Assembly (NCBI GenBank): GCA_050692555.1
Contig: JBOGVS010000008.1
Coordinates: forward strand, 13,637 to 77,636
DNA length: 64,000 nucleotides
From: DAITPV01 sp050692555
GTDB lineage: Bacteria; Actinomycetota; UBA4738; CALAEC01
Direction: 5' to 3'
The translations under genes were made by a program, and so were the position numbers. Below the pieces are notes generated by a model. The model was given only the letters and a program-made list of their open reading frames with translations. It was not told where the DNA came from and ran no database searches. Below, in pieces: positions 8,132 to 17,716 of the stretch. Every line of letters starts with the position of its first letter. The first letter of the stretch is position 1.

Positions 8132-9027
8132 ATGAGCCGGGAGGAAGCCGAGCGCCTGGCCGCGGAGCGAGCCGTTCGCCGGGCCGCCCGCGACTTCGAA
8201 GCCGCGGACGATCTGCGCGAGCGCATCGCCGCGTTGGGCTTCGAGGTCGTCGATAGTCCCGGTGGCTACGATCTCCGTCCGCTCGCCGAGGCTGGGGAGC
8301 CGCAGAGGCGAGTCCGGCCGGCGGACGTCGCGAGCGTGCTGGACCGGCCTCCCGCCGCCGACTGGTCGGTGCACTGGCTCCACGAAGGGTGGACCGACGA
8401 CGTTCTCCGCGGTATCCGCTCGTTCAGCGCCCAGGAGGGCGGCCGGGCCGTACGCCACGTGGTGGTGGAGTCGGATCCGGCGGACCCCGATGCGTGGCCC
8501 GAGGGAACCGAAGTCGTGCCGCTGGAAAGCGACCCGGGCTTCGCCGCTGCCCGCAACGCGGGTCTTCGTCGGTCGATGGGGCGGCTGGCGATGATCGTGG
8601 ATGGTTCGGTGGAGGCCGTGGGCGACGTGTTCCGTCCGCTCGAGAAGGCCCTGAGCGACGACTCGGTGGGTGCGTGCGGGCCCTTCTGCTTGGTTTCCGA
8701 CGACCTGCGTGAGTTCCGCGATGCTCCCGGACCGGATGCCGATGCGGTGGAGGGATACCTGATCGCGTTCCGCCGCGATGTCCTCGTGCGCGGCGTGGCG
8801 TTCGACCCCAAGTTTCGGTTCTATCGGGCCGCCGACATCGACCTGTCGTTCCAGATCAAGGACCTCGGCCTCCGGGTGATCCGGGTCGATGTTTCGGTCA
8901 CCCGGCATCAGCACCGCCGGTGGGCCACGACGACGGAGGCCGACCGGGCTCGATTGTCGAAGCGGAACTTCTACCGCTTCCTGGACCGGTTCCGGGGGCG
9001 GACCGACCTGTTGGTCTCCGGTGGCCG

Positions 9028-9031
<4 letters not shown>
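8132..9031 (+). CDS. GT2-type glycosyltransferase-like protein with CysS-tail-like N-terminus
   Basis: 299 residues. Residues 1-50 (RAVRRAARDFEAADDLRERI, then ALGFEVVDSPGGYDLRP) closely resemble the C-terminal helical tail of cysteinyl-tRNA synthetase, where the same pattern A-R-x-x-K/R-D-F-x-x-A-D-x-x-R ends in D-T/S-P-x-G. Residues about 75-290 look like a family 2 glycosyltransferase: a strand ending RHVVVESDP, a mid-domain GFAAARNAGLRRSMGR with the nucleotide-contacting turn, then AFRRDVL and FRFYRAADIDLSFQIKDLG, the usual acceptor/catalytic end. The classic DxD is replaced by IVDGS. The start ATG 8132 begins the CysS-like part. It overlaps the convergent ftsH by 4 bp. Confidence 0.65.
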
Positions 9032-11073
<2,042 letters not shown>

Positions 11074-11092
11074 AAAGAGTCTCCTCCCGATC

Positions 11093-11119
11093 AACGGGGG
11101 AGGTCTCACCTATGTTCCC
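11093..11119 (-). promoter_or_regulatory. SigR/SigH-type ECF promoter reading into ftsH
   Basis: On the minus strand GGGAAC (11119-11114) and GTT (11095-11093) are separated by exactly 18 bp, matching the actinobacterial SigR/SigH/SigE consensus GGGAAT-N18/19-GTT. It lies 20 bp upstream of the ftsH ATG and next to a SigR-like sigma gene. Confidence 0.55.
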
Positions 11120-11145
11120 ACAATTAGGGAGCTATCCTGGACCCC

Positions 11146-11730
11146 GTGAGTGACCCCGTCACGGTCGAGGAGCGGGCCCGACTCGACGAGCGGTTCCGGC
11201 GCGACGCCCTGCCCCTGATGCGAGAGCTGTATGGGGCCGCCGTTCGCCTGACCCGGAATCCCACCGACGCCGAGGACCTTCTCCAGGAGACCTATCTCCG
11301 GGCCTACCGGGCCTTCGGAACGTTCGAGGAGGGGACCAACCTCCGCGCGTGGCTGTATCGGATCCTCACCAACGCGTTCATCAACACGTACCGGAAGCGT
11401 CAACGCGAGCCAAAGACGGTCTCCGACGACGAGATCGAGGACTGGTATCTGTACGAGCGCCTGGGCGGCCGGGAGTCGGAGCCTTCGGCGGAGACCCAGG
11501 TGCTGGAGTCCATTCCGGACCAGGACGTGCAGGATGCCCTGGCGAGCCTCCCCGAGCAGTTCCGGCTGGCGGTGCTCCTGGCCGACGTCGAGGGGTTCTC
11601 GTACAAGGAGATCGCCGAGATCCTGGAGGTCCCCATCGGCACCGTGATGTCCCGGCTGCATCGGGGAAGAAGAGCCCTGGAGCGACGGTTGTGGAATGTG
11701 GTGAGGGAGCGGGGGATCGTCCGTGATTGA
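11146..11730 (+). CDS. ECF sigma factor, SigR/SigH-like
   Basis: 194 residues with sigma region 2 (EELYGAAVRLTRNPTDAEDL-like helix, LQETYLRAYRAF, then LRAWLYRILTNAFINTYRK) and region 4 (LPEQFRLAVLLADVEGFSYK, IAEILEVPIGTVMSRLHRGR). The long region 2.4 arm and the overlap with an RsrA-like zinc anti-sigma place it in the SigR/SigH group, which controls thiol-oxidative and heat stress genes such as thioredoxin and proteases. The GTG 11146 is the first in-frame start. The gene is divergent from ftsH; the anti-sigma GTG lies inside its last codons. Identity as the orthologue of sigR is likely but rests on context. Confidence 0.9.
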   Translation: MSDPVTVEERARLDERFRRDALPLMRELYGAAVRLTRNPTDAEDLLQETYLRAYRAFGTFEEGTNLRAWLYRILTNAFINTYRKRQREPKTVSDDEIEDWYLYERLGGRESEPSAETQVLESIPDQDVQDALASLPEQFRLAVLLADVEGFSYKEIAEILEVPIGTVMSRLHRGRRALERRLWNVVRERGIVRD

Positions 11731-11956
11731 TTGCGACCATACGCTGGCAGCGCTCGAGGCCTACCTCGACGGTGAGGTGACCGAGGGGACCCGGCGCGAG
11801 ATCGAGGAGCACCTCTCGGGATGCTCCCCGTGCTTCCATCGCAGCGAGTTCCGGATCCAGGTCAGGGCGATCATTCGCCGGAAGTGCCTCACCGAGGTGG
11901 AGATGCCCCCCGCCCTCGCTCAACGCATCCGGCGGCTGGTCGGCCCGGCCGACTGA
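11723..11956 (+). CDS. RsrA-like zinc-binding anti-sigma factor
   Basis: 77 residues. The zinc anti-sigma motif H-x3-C-x2-C is visible as HLSGCSPC (about residues 30-37), with an upstream C-D-H at residues 4-6 and a further Cys at about residue 55 (RRKC). Such proteins hold the sigma factor inactive and release it when the cysteines are oxidised to a disulfide and zinc is lost. The GTG start overlaps the sigma stop by eight bases, a typical coupling for this pair. The small size and absence of a membrane segment fit the soluble RsrA type associated with mycothiol-producing actinobacteria. Confidence 0.88.
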   Translation: MIDCDHTLAALEAYLDGEVTEGTRREIEEHLSGCSPCFHRSEFRIQVRAIIRRKCLTEVEMPPALAQRIRRLVGPAD

Positions 11957-12048
11957 GGGCCACCTCCTCCCACGCTCGGCAAACCGCCGGCACCGTCGGC
12001 GACGAATCACAGAGCGAGGCGGGCCCCCCAGCCGGGGCCCGGGCGCCG

Positions 12049-12234
12049 ATGAAGGGGACCAGACCCGGCAAGATTCCCCGGCCCTCCCGTACCGTGGAGG
12101 CGGGCGAGCGCGTGTGCGAGCACCCCGGCTGCGACACCCGGTTGTCCAGGTACAACCTTCGGGACCGGTGCTGGCAGCACACCGACATCGTGTTCCCGAA
12201 CTATCGGGGTCGCCGCCTGGCCCCGGAGGGGTAA
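12049..12234 (+). CDS. Small putative zinc-ribbon protein
   Basis: 61 residues, function unknown. The core reads VCEHPGCDTRLSRYNLRDRC, followed by WQH, giving a C-x4-C-x12-C-x2-H spacing that can hold one zinc. The tail FPNYRGRRLAPEG is basic. The start ATG 12049 follows a GC-rich stretch with no strong ribosome site, but the zinc ligands begin soon after and nothing upstream resembles protein. Short proteins of this pattern are common in Actinomycetota near regulators; a DNA- or RNA-binding role is possible and cannot be shown here. Confidence 0.55.
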   Translation: MKGTRPGKIPRPSRTVEAGERVCEHPGCDTRLSRYNLRDRCWQHTDIVFPNYRGRRLAPEG

Positions 12235-12387
12235 CGGGACCAGCTGGCCCCTTTTGGCCAAGACGGCCAAACCCCCTCAGCCCTTCCTATGCGGACCGGC
12301 GACTCGAACCGGGCCGCAAAGCGTATAGTGGGCACCGGACCTGGCCCGGGGTGAGGACACATGAGCGCCCAGAGGAGGGAGGAAGCT

Positions 12388-12588
12388 ATGGCGCAGCAGA
12401 AGAGCGCCGAGTACCTGAAGACGGCCGAGGTCGCAGACATCCTTCACGTCTCCCCCAAGACCGTGACTCGATGGGCGAAAGACGGGAAGCTCCCGCACTC
12501 CCGAACCTTGGGCGGCCACCGACGGTTCCCGGCGTCCTCGATCAGGAAGCTCGCGGAGGGTCTCGTCCAGGTCGGTCAGCTCGACTGA
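12388..12588 (+). CDS. bldC: BldC-type MerR-like helix-turn-helix regulator
   Basis: 66 residues. The whole protein is one winged helix of the excisionase/MerR class: YLKTAEVADILHVSPKTVTR, then WAKDGKLPHSRTLGGHRRFP. This is the hallmark of BldC, a small regulator that binds DNA head-to-tail and delays development in Streptomyces. Start ATG 12388 follows GGAGGGAGGAAG; the upstream in-frame ATG 12361 would add a nine-residue leader overlapping that ribosome site. A TATAGT at 12324-12329 could be its -10 element, without a clear -35. A biotin carboxylase reading frame overlaps its 3' end. Confidence 0.88.
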   Translation: MAQQKSAEYLKTAEVADILHVSPKTVTRWAKDGKLPHSRTLGGHRRFPASSIRKLAEGLVQVGQLD

Positions 12589-12601
12589 CACAGGTCGCCC
12601 G

Positions 12602-13924
12602 TTCACCCGGGTCCTCGTCGCCAACCGCGGCGAGATCGCCTGTCGCATCAGTCGCACGCTCCGCCGCCTGGGCATCGAGTCGGTGGCAGTGCACTCCGAC
12701 GCCGACGCCGGAGCCAAGCACGCCCGGGAGGCGGACGTGGCGGTCCGCATCGGAGAGCCACCTGCGCCGCTCTCGTACCTGAATCCCGCGGCGATCGTGC
12801 GAGCGGCCCTGGACTCCGGGGCAGAAGCCATCCATCCCGGGTACGGATTCCTGTCCGAGAGTCCGGCGTTCGCCCGGGCCGTGCGGGATGCCGGGCTCAC
12901 GTGGGTGGGCCCTCCGCCCGAAGTGCTCGAGCTGACCGGGGACAAGGTGGAAGCCCGGCGGGCGTTCGAGCGGAGCGGGTTCCCCGTGCTGGCCGGCAGC
13001 AGCGACATCACATCCCCGGACGAAGCGGTGGCCTGGGCTCGCGAGGCCGGCTACCCGGTCATGGCCAAGGCGGTGATGGGCGGCGGGGGGATCGGCATGG
13101 GGGTGGCGGAGGACGAAGAGGGCCTCCGGAAAGCGGTGGAGACCGCGTCAACGAGAGCCGAGCGATTCTTCGCCGATGCGTCCGTGTATCTGGAGCGATA
13201 CGTGCCTCGCGCTCGCCACGTCGAGGTCCAGATCCTGGCCGACCAGAACCGCACCATCCACCTGTACGAGCGGGAGTGCTCGGTGCAGCGCCGGCACCAG
13301 AAGGTGATCGAGGAGACGCCTTCGCCGGCCCTCGATCGAGAGCTTCGCCGGCGGATGTGCGACGCGGCAGTTCGCTCGATGAGCTCCATCGGGTACCTGG
13401 GGGCCGGCACCGTGGAGTGCGTGCTGACTCCGGATAGGGAGTTCTTCTTCCTCGAGGTCAACGCCCGGCTCCAGGTGGAGCACCCCATCACCGAGGTGAC
13501 CACCGGCATCGACCTGGTCGAGGAGCAGCTGCGCATCGCGGCGGGCCATGGGATGTCGCTGGAGCACACGCCACCGAGGAACGGCCACGCGGTCGAGTGC
13601 CGGATCTACGCGGAGGACCCCAGGACGTTTCTTCCCTCGCCCGGAAGGATTTCCCATATGGACGTGGGACAAGAGCCCAACGAGGGTCGACGCCATGACT
13701 TGGGATACGACGCCGGTGACGAGGTTCCGATGTTCTACGACCCTCTGATCGGCAAGGTCGTCGCTCATCGTGACGATCGCCCGAACGCCCTGATTGGGAT
13801 GCGGTCGGCTCTTGAAGACTTGAGGATCGACGGCCTCAAGACGAACGTCCCCGCTCTCGAGAACGTCTTCCGCGATGAGCGGTTCGCCTCGGGCCAGTAC
13901 GACACCGGCCTCCTCGGCAAGTAG
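12602..13924 (+). CDS. Acyl-CoA carboxylase, biotin carboxylase subunit
   Basis: The homologous frame starts at RVLVANRGEIACRISRTLRR and ends at 13924, about 440 residues. It carboxylates biotin using ATP and bicarbonate, the first half reaction of acetyl- or propionyl-CoA carboxylase. Visible motifs are HPGYGFLSESPAFA, the ATP-grasp loop KAVMGGGGIGMG, ERECSVQRRHQK, EFFFLEVNARLQVEHPITEV and the C-terminal DPLIGKVVAH. It has no biotin carrier domain, so it needs a separate carrier such as that at 51115. No ATG, GTG or TTG exists between 12540 and 12602 in any frame; the first in-frame start is GTG 12683, which would delete the ANRGEIA strand. An indel or unusual start is likely. Confidence 0.85.
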   Translation, partial: FTRVLVANRGEIACRISRTLRRLGIESVAVHSDADAGAKHAREADVAVRIGEPPAPLSYLNPAAIVRAALDSGAEAIHPGYGFLSESPAFARAVRDAGLTWVGPPPEVLELTGDKVEARRAFERSGFPVLAGSSDITSPDEAVAWAREAGYPVMAKAVMGGGGIGMGVAEDEEGLRKAVETASTRAERFFADASVYLERYVPRARHVEVQILADQNRTIHLYERECSVQRRHQKVIEETPSPALDRELRRRMCDAAVRSMSSIGYLGAGTVECVLTPDREFFFLEVNARLQVEHPITEVTTGIDLVEEQLRIAAGHGMSLEHTPPRNGHAVECRIYAEDPRTFLPSPGRISHMDVGQEPNEGRRHDLGYDAGDEVPMFYDPLIGKVVAHRDDRPNALIGMRSALEDLRIDGLKTNVPALENVFRDERFASGQYDTGLLGK

Positions 13925-13934
13925 GCTTCGCTCC

Positions 13935-14711
13935 GTGACCGTCCGGTACGAGGTCCGAGGGCCCGTCGCGTGGCTGACCATCGATCGCGAGGAGCGACGC
14001 AACGCGCTCAGTCCCCAGGTCATCGGGGAGCTGGTGGACGGCCTGGCCCGGGCCGGTGGCCAGGAGGCCGTCCGGGTTGTCGTCGTCACCGGCGCGGGAG
14101 ACCGCGCGTTCTGCGCGGGCGGAGACATCGGAGGGTTTCAGGCCACAGAGCAGGCCACCGAGACGGCCCCGGCGGCGGTGTCCCGACTCCTCGACGCGCT
14201 GTGGTGGCACCCTAAGCCCACGATCGCCCGGGTCAACGGGCGGGCCCTGGGCGGGGGGCTGGGCCTGATGCTGGCCTGCGACCTGGCGGTGGCCGCCGAG
14301 GACGTGGAGGTGGGGACCCCGGAGATCGACATCGGCCTGTGGCCTCACGTGATCACCGCGGTGATCCAACGGACCGTCCCGCGGAGGATCGCCCTCGAGA
14401 TGATGCTGACGGGTCGGCGGATGTCTGCTCAGGAGGCTGGGCGGTGGGGGATGGTCAACCGCGTTGTTCCCCGCGCAGACCTCGACTCAGCGGTCCAGGA
14501 GCTGGCCGAGACCCTGGTGGGGAAGAGCCCCCATGTTCTCCAGCTCGGCAAACGGTCCTTCGCCGGTACGGAAGACCTGCCGTGGGGCCGGGCCATCGAC
14601 CACCTCAAGGAGCGGCTGGCGGAGAACCTTCGGGCCGAGGACCTGGTGGAGGGGGTCTCGGCGTTCCTGGAGAAGCGACGCCCGGAGTGGAAGGGGGGTT
14701 CGGGGGGGTAG
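13935..14711 (+). CDS. Enoyl-CoA hydratase/isomerase (crotonase) family protein
   Basis: 258 residues. Oxyanion-hole segments AFCAGGDIGGF and RALGGGLGLMLACDLAVA are clear, and a candidate catalytic Glu lies in VGTPEIDIGLWPH. This family hydrates enoyl-CoA or isomerises or decarboxylates acyl-CoA; the exact substrate is unknown. The start GTG 13935 lies 10 bp after the biotin carboxylase, suggesting one transcript with it. The last codons, giving WKGGSGG and the stop TAG, belong to copy A of the structured repeat, so the repeat has set the C-terminus of the protein. Confidence 0.88.
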   Translation: MTVRYEVRGPVAWLTIDREERRNALSPQVIGELVDGLARAGGQEAVRVVVVTGAGDRAFCAGGDIGGFQATEQATETAPAAVSRLLDALWWHPKPTIARVNGRALGGGLGLMLACDLAVAAEDVEVGTPEIDIGLWPHVITAVIQRTVPRRIALEMMLTGRRMSAQEAGRWGMVNRVVPRADLDSAVQELAETLVGKSPHVLQLGKRSFAGTEDLPWGRAIDHLKERLAENLRAEDLVEGVSAFLEKRRPEWKGGSGG

Positions 14712-14759
14712 CTCGCCAGGACTCGTCCCGCATGGACATCACCGGGCGAGCGGACTCCC
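14693..14759 (+). repeat. Structured repeat, copy A (echA 3' end)
   Basis: A G-run leads into the arm GCTCGCC (14711-14717). The matching arm GGCGAGC (14745-14751) follows after exactly 27 bases and continues into ACTCCC. The stop codon of the crotonase gene (TAG 14709-14711) lies in the 5' arm. The interior holds a small GGA-CTCG-TCC hairpin and the shared CATCACC. Copies B (45465) and C (49566) have the same layout. Confidence 0.75.
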
Positions 14760-14796
14760 TGAGGAGAAGGCCACTGACCCACTTCGAATCCCGGGC

Positions 14797-15195
14797 TCAG
14801 GCGGGAGGGGGACCTCCGGGCGCGGGAGCCTGAACCTTCTGGGGGACGGCATCCCAGGCCATGCGAAGCCAGGCCTGCTCGGCCTTGCCCTGCTTCACCG
14901 AACCCATCACCCCGCCGGACATGAATCCGCCGGCGGTCCCCCGGCTGTGGACGTCGATGCTGATGCCCGTCCCGCCAACTCCACCGGCGGTGGTCACCAC
15001 GACCCGCATCGGCATCTTCATCTTGTCCCGGAACCCACCTGCCAGATAGGCCTTCCCCACGGTGCCGCCGACGTCGATGGTGAGGTTCCCGGGGACGTTC
15101 TGGACGGTGGTGCCTCCCTGGGCTAGAAGGGCGGCCTCGACCGACAGCCGGACCTGCTCCTCTCCCTCCGTGCTCTGCGCCTGGGCGATCGCCAT
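14797..15195 (-). CDS. Conserved protein of unknown function
   Basis: 132 residues, no recognised family. The start ATG 15195 is chosen because GGGAGGGAAG ends two bases before it. A central Gly/Val-rich region (VQNVPGNLTIDVGGTVGKAY, then VVVTTAGGVGGTGISIDVH) looks like a small beta sandwich, followed by a Gly/Met-rich loop and a Trp-containing helix; the tail is Pro/Gly rich. No signal peptide. It stands alone between the crotonase gene and the carboxyltransferase, on the opposite strand, so no functional hint comes from its neighbours. Confidence 0.6.
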   Translation of the reverse strand: MAIAQAQSTEGEEQVRLSVEAALLAQGGTTVQNVPGNLTIDVGGTVGKAYLAGGFRDKMKMPMRVVVTTAGGVGGTGISIDVHSRGTAGGFMSGGVMGSVKQGKAEQAWLRMAWDAVPQKVQAPAPGGPPPA

Positions 15196-15328
15196 GCTTC
15201 CCTCCCGTTTCAGCGTTGGTGGCACGGTAGCACCGGCCTCGGCGGAGGCGGTCTAGACTTCGGGCCGGCGGGCCCGGGCAGGCATCGGAGCGGCAGGCTC
15301 CGGCGAAGGGCCCCAGAAGGAGGTCGCC

Positions 15329-16954
15329 ATGACCGACCCCGCGGCGCCACCGGGCGCCGATCCCCCGAAGCGCGCTCCGGCCCTCACTTACACCGGCCCC
15401 GACATGCGTGGTCACGTCGAGGAGCTCCGGTCCAAGAAGGAGCAATACCGGGCTATGGGAGGGGCGGAACGGATCGAGCGACAGCACGGGCAGGGAAAGC
15501 TCACCGTGCGCGAGCGCCTGGACCTGTTGTTCGACCCCGAGACGTTCACCGAGCTCTCGCTCCTGGGACATCACCAGTCCGCGTCGCCGGCCATGCAGGG
15601 CAAGCTCACGCCGGCGGACGGGTGCATCACCGGGATCGGGAAGGTCGACGGCCGGCGCGCGGCGGTGATCGCCTACGACTTCACCGTGATGGCCGGGTCG
15701 ATCGGCATGGTCGGTGAGCTGAAGGCCACCCGGATGCGCGAGCTGGCCCTCCGGGAGCGGATCCCTGTGGTGTGGCTGATCGACTCCGCCGGCGCCCGGA
15801 TCCAGGAGGCCAGCGGATCGATGTTCGCCCGAACCGGGGACCTGTTCCGGGAGCAAGTTCACATGAGCGGGGTGATCCCCCAGGTCGCCGCGATGATGGG
15901 GCCGGGCGCCGCGGGCACGGCCTACATCCCCGGGCTCGCGGACTTCGTGCCAATGGTCAAGGGCACGTCACACATGGCCCTGGGAGGACCGCCCCTGGTC
16001 AAGGCGGCGGTGGGCGAGGACGTCACCGCCGAGGAGATGGGCGGATCGCAGGTGCACACCAAGGTCAGCGGGGTGGCCGACCTCGAGGTGGAGAACGACG
16101 AGGAGTGCATCGCGGTGGTCCGGAAGTACCTGGGCTACTTCCCCTCGTCGAACCTGGACCGGCCTCCTGTGACCGAGGCTTCGGATCCGCCGGATCGCCG
16201 CGGCGAAGCCCTCCTGGACCTGGTGCCGGCCAACCCGCGCCAGGCATACGACGTGCGCAAGGTGATCGCGGAGATCGTGGACGACGGCGACTTCTTCCCC
16301 ATGAAGCCGGATTGGGCCCGGAACCTGGTGACGGGATTCGCCCGGTTCGCCGGACGCCCCGCGGGGATCGTGGCCAACCAGCCGATGTTCCTGGGCGGAG
16401 CCCTCGACGTGAACGCCGCCGACAAGGCGGCACGGTTCGTGTGGCTGTGCGACGCGTTCCACATCCCGCTGGTCTTCCTGATGGATTGCCCGGGCTTCCT
16501 GGTCGGCTCCGCCGTGGAGAAGCAGGGCATCATCCGGCACGGGGCCAAGATGCTGTTCGCCGTGGCCGAGGCCACGGTGCCCAAGGTAACCGTGGTGCTC
16601 CGCAAGGGCTACGGGGCCGGCTACTACGTGATGAACGGCCGGGCCTACGAGCCCGACCTCATCGTGGGATGGCCCACCGCGGAGATCTCGGTGATGGGGC
16701 CCGAGGGCGCCGTGAACATCATCTTCCGGAAGCAGATCGAGGCCGCCCCGCCGGACGAGCAGGGCGCCGTTCGCAACCAGCTGGTCGACTCGGTCCGCGA
16801 GCAGATCAACGCGTACATCGCCGCGGGGTGGTCGTTCGTCGACGACCTGATCGAGCCGGCAGACACCCGGGCCACGATCTGCCGGGGGCTGGAGCTATCG
16901 GAGACCAAGAAGGTGGAGCGGCCGTGGCGCAAGCACGGCGTGCTTCCCGTGTAG
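15329..16954 (+). CDS. Acyl-CoA carboxylase carboxyltransferase subunit (PccB/AccD-like)
   Basis: 541 residues, the usual length for the fused alpha/beta carboxyltransferase of acyl-CoA carboxylases. It moves the carboxyl group from biotin to an acyl-CoA such as propionyl- or methylcrotonyl-CoA. Family stretches: KLTVRERLDLLFDPETFTEL, PVVWLIDSAGARIQE, GPGAAGTAYIPGLADFVPMV, MGGSQVHTKVSGVAD, VWLCDAFHIPLVFLMDCPGF and RKGYGAGYYVMNGRAYEPD. Start ATG 15329 follows AGAAGGAGG. It lies 2.6 kb after the biotin carboxylase and probably works with it; a matching carrier lies at 51115. The preferred acyl-CoA cannot be told from sequence alone. Confidence 0.92.
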   Translation: MTDPAAPPGADPPKRAPALTYTGPDMRGHVEELRSKKEQYRAMGGAERIERQHGQGKLTVRERLDLLFDPETFTELSLLGHHQSASPAMQGKLTPADGCITGIGKVDGRRAAVIAYDFTVMAGSIGMVGELKATRMRELALRERIPVVWLIDSAGARIQEASGSMFARTGDLFREQVHMSGVIPQVAAMMGPGAAGTAYIPGLADFVPMVKGTSHMALGGPPLVKAAVGEDVTAEEMGGSQVHTKVSGVADLEVENDEECIAVVRKYLGYFPSSNLDRPPVTEASDPPDRRGEALLDLVPANPRQAYDVRKVIAEIVDDGDFFPMKPDWARNLVTGFARFAGRPAGIVANQPMFLGGALDVNAADKAARFVWLCDAFHIPLVFLMDCPGFLVGSAVEKQGIIRHGAKMLFAVAEATVPKVTVVLRKGYGAGYYVMNGRAYEPDLIVGWPTAEISVMGPEGAVNIIFRKQIEAAPPDEQGAVRNQLVDSVREQINAYIAAGWSFVDDLIEPADTRATICRGLELSETKKVERPWRKHGVLPV

Positions 16955-16961
16955 CTCGGCG

Positions 16962-17606
16962 CTAGCCCTGGCCCAGGAAGATGGCCTCGGTTAAATCTCG
17001 TCCGACTCCGGCGTCCTCGGTGGCCACGGTGACGAACAGGTTCTCTCGCTGCCACGCCAGGAAGGTGAGCCCTCGGACGGGGTCGGTGACCTCGATCACC
17101 TCACGACCTCGGACCTGGACGGACTGCGGCTCGCTCCCAGCCGCCTCGGCCAGCCCCCTGGCCAGGCCCTCCTCCTGTCCCGGCTCGGCGGCGGCCGCCG
17201 GATCGAGGGCCACCACCACCACGGTCCCCACCGCCGATCCGTCGGGGTCGGCGGCCGTGCGGACCACCACGTCCAGGAGGTGCTCCCGGATCGTGGGGTC
17301 GTCCCGATAGAGCGCCTCGGCCCGGGCCTCCTGCTCGGGCGGGGGCACCTGGAACGAGAACCCCTCAACCTCGGCGAAGACCGACTGGGGGTCGATCCGC
17401 CGGGTGGGCCGGCGGTCGCCGCCGGCCGAGAAGACCAGGCCCAGGAGGGCCAGGAGGACCAGGACCCCCGAGATCGGCAGGGGCACCCACCACGACCGGC
17501 TCCCCCGCCGCCGGAGCCTGGTGGCCATGAGGACGGGGACGGCCACGAAGGCCCCCAGCACCAGGAGGATGCCGATGACTCTTCCGGCCGCCTCCGCGGC
17601 GTTCAT
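16962..17606 (-). CDS. Membrane protein of unknown function
   Basis: 214 residues. Two membrane helices at about residues 8-29 and 41-62 enclose a short basic loop (RLRRRGSRSW). The long C-terminal part (about 65-214) is predicted outside the membrane and is acidic, with QSVFAEVEGFSFQVPPPEQE, DVVVRTAADPDG, GRGVEVIEVTDPVRGLTF-like strands and FVTVATEDAGVG near the end, reminiscent of exported folded domains but of no family I know. It converges with the carboxyltransferase gene (7 bp apart) and diverges from the pilin-toxin gene 110 bp away. Confidence 0.6.
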   Translation of the reverse strand: MNAAEAAGRVIGILLVLGAFVAVPVLMATRLRRRGSRSWWVPLPISGVLVLLALLGLVFSAGGDRRPTRRIDPQSVFAEVEGFSFQVPPPEQEARAEALYRDDPTIREHLLDVVVRTAADPDGSAVGTVVVVALDPAAAAEPGQEEGLARGLAEAAGSEPQSVQVRGREVIEVTDPVRGLTFLAWQRENLFVTVATEDAGVGRDLTEAIFLGQG

Positions 17607-17716
17607 CGCGCCGAACCCTATACCGGGGGCCCACGGCCCGCCCGGGCCGGCCCAGGCCGGGGATGGGGACCCCGGACCCTTGAGCCGGGTCCCGAGCGGG
17701 CGGGAGACTCCATCCG

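Noticed and set aside
12254..12270. Hairpin TTGGCC-AAGAC-GGCCAA as a terminator before bldC
   Set aside because: A 6-bp stem without a following T-run; nothing upstream clearly needs it. Could be chance.
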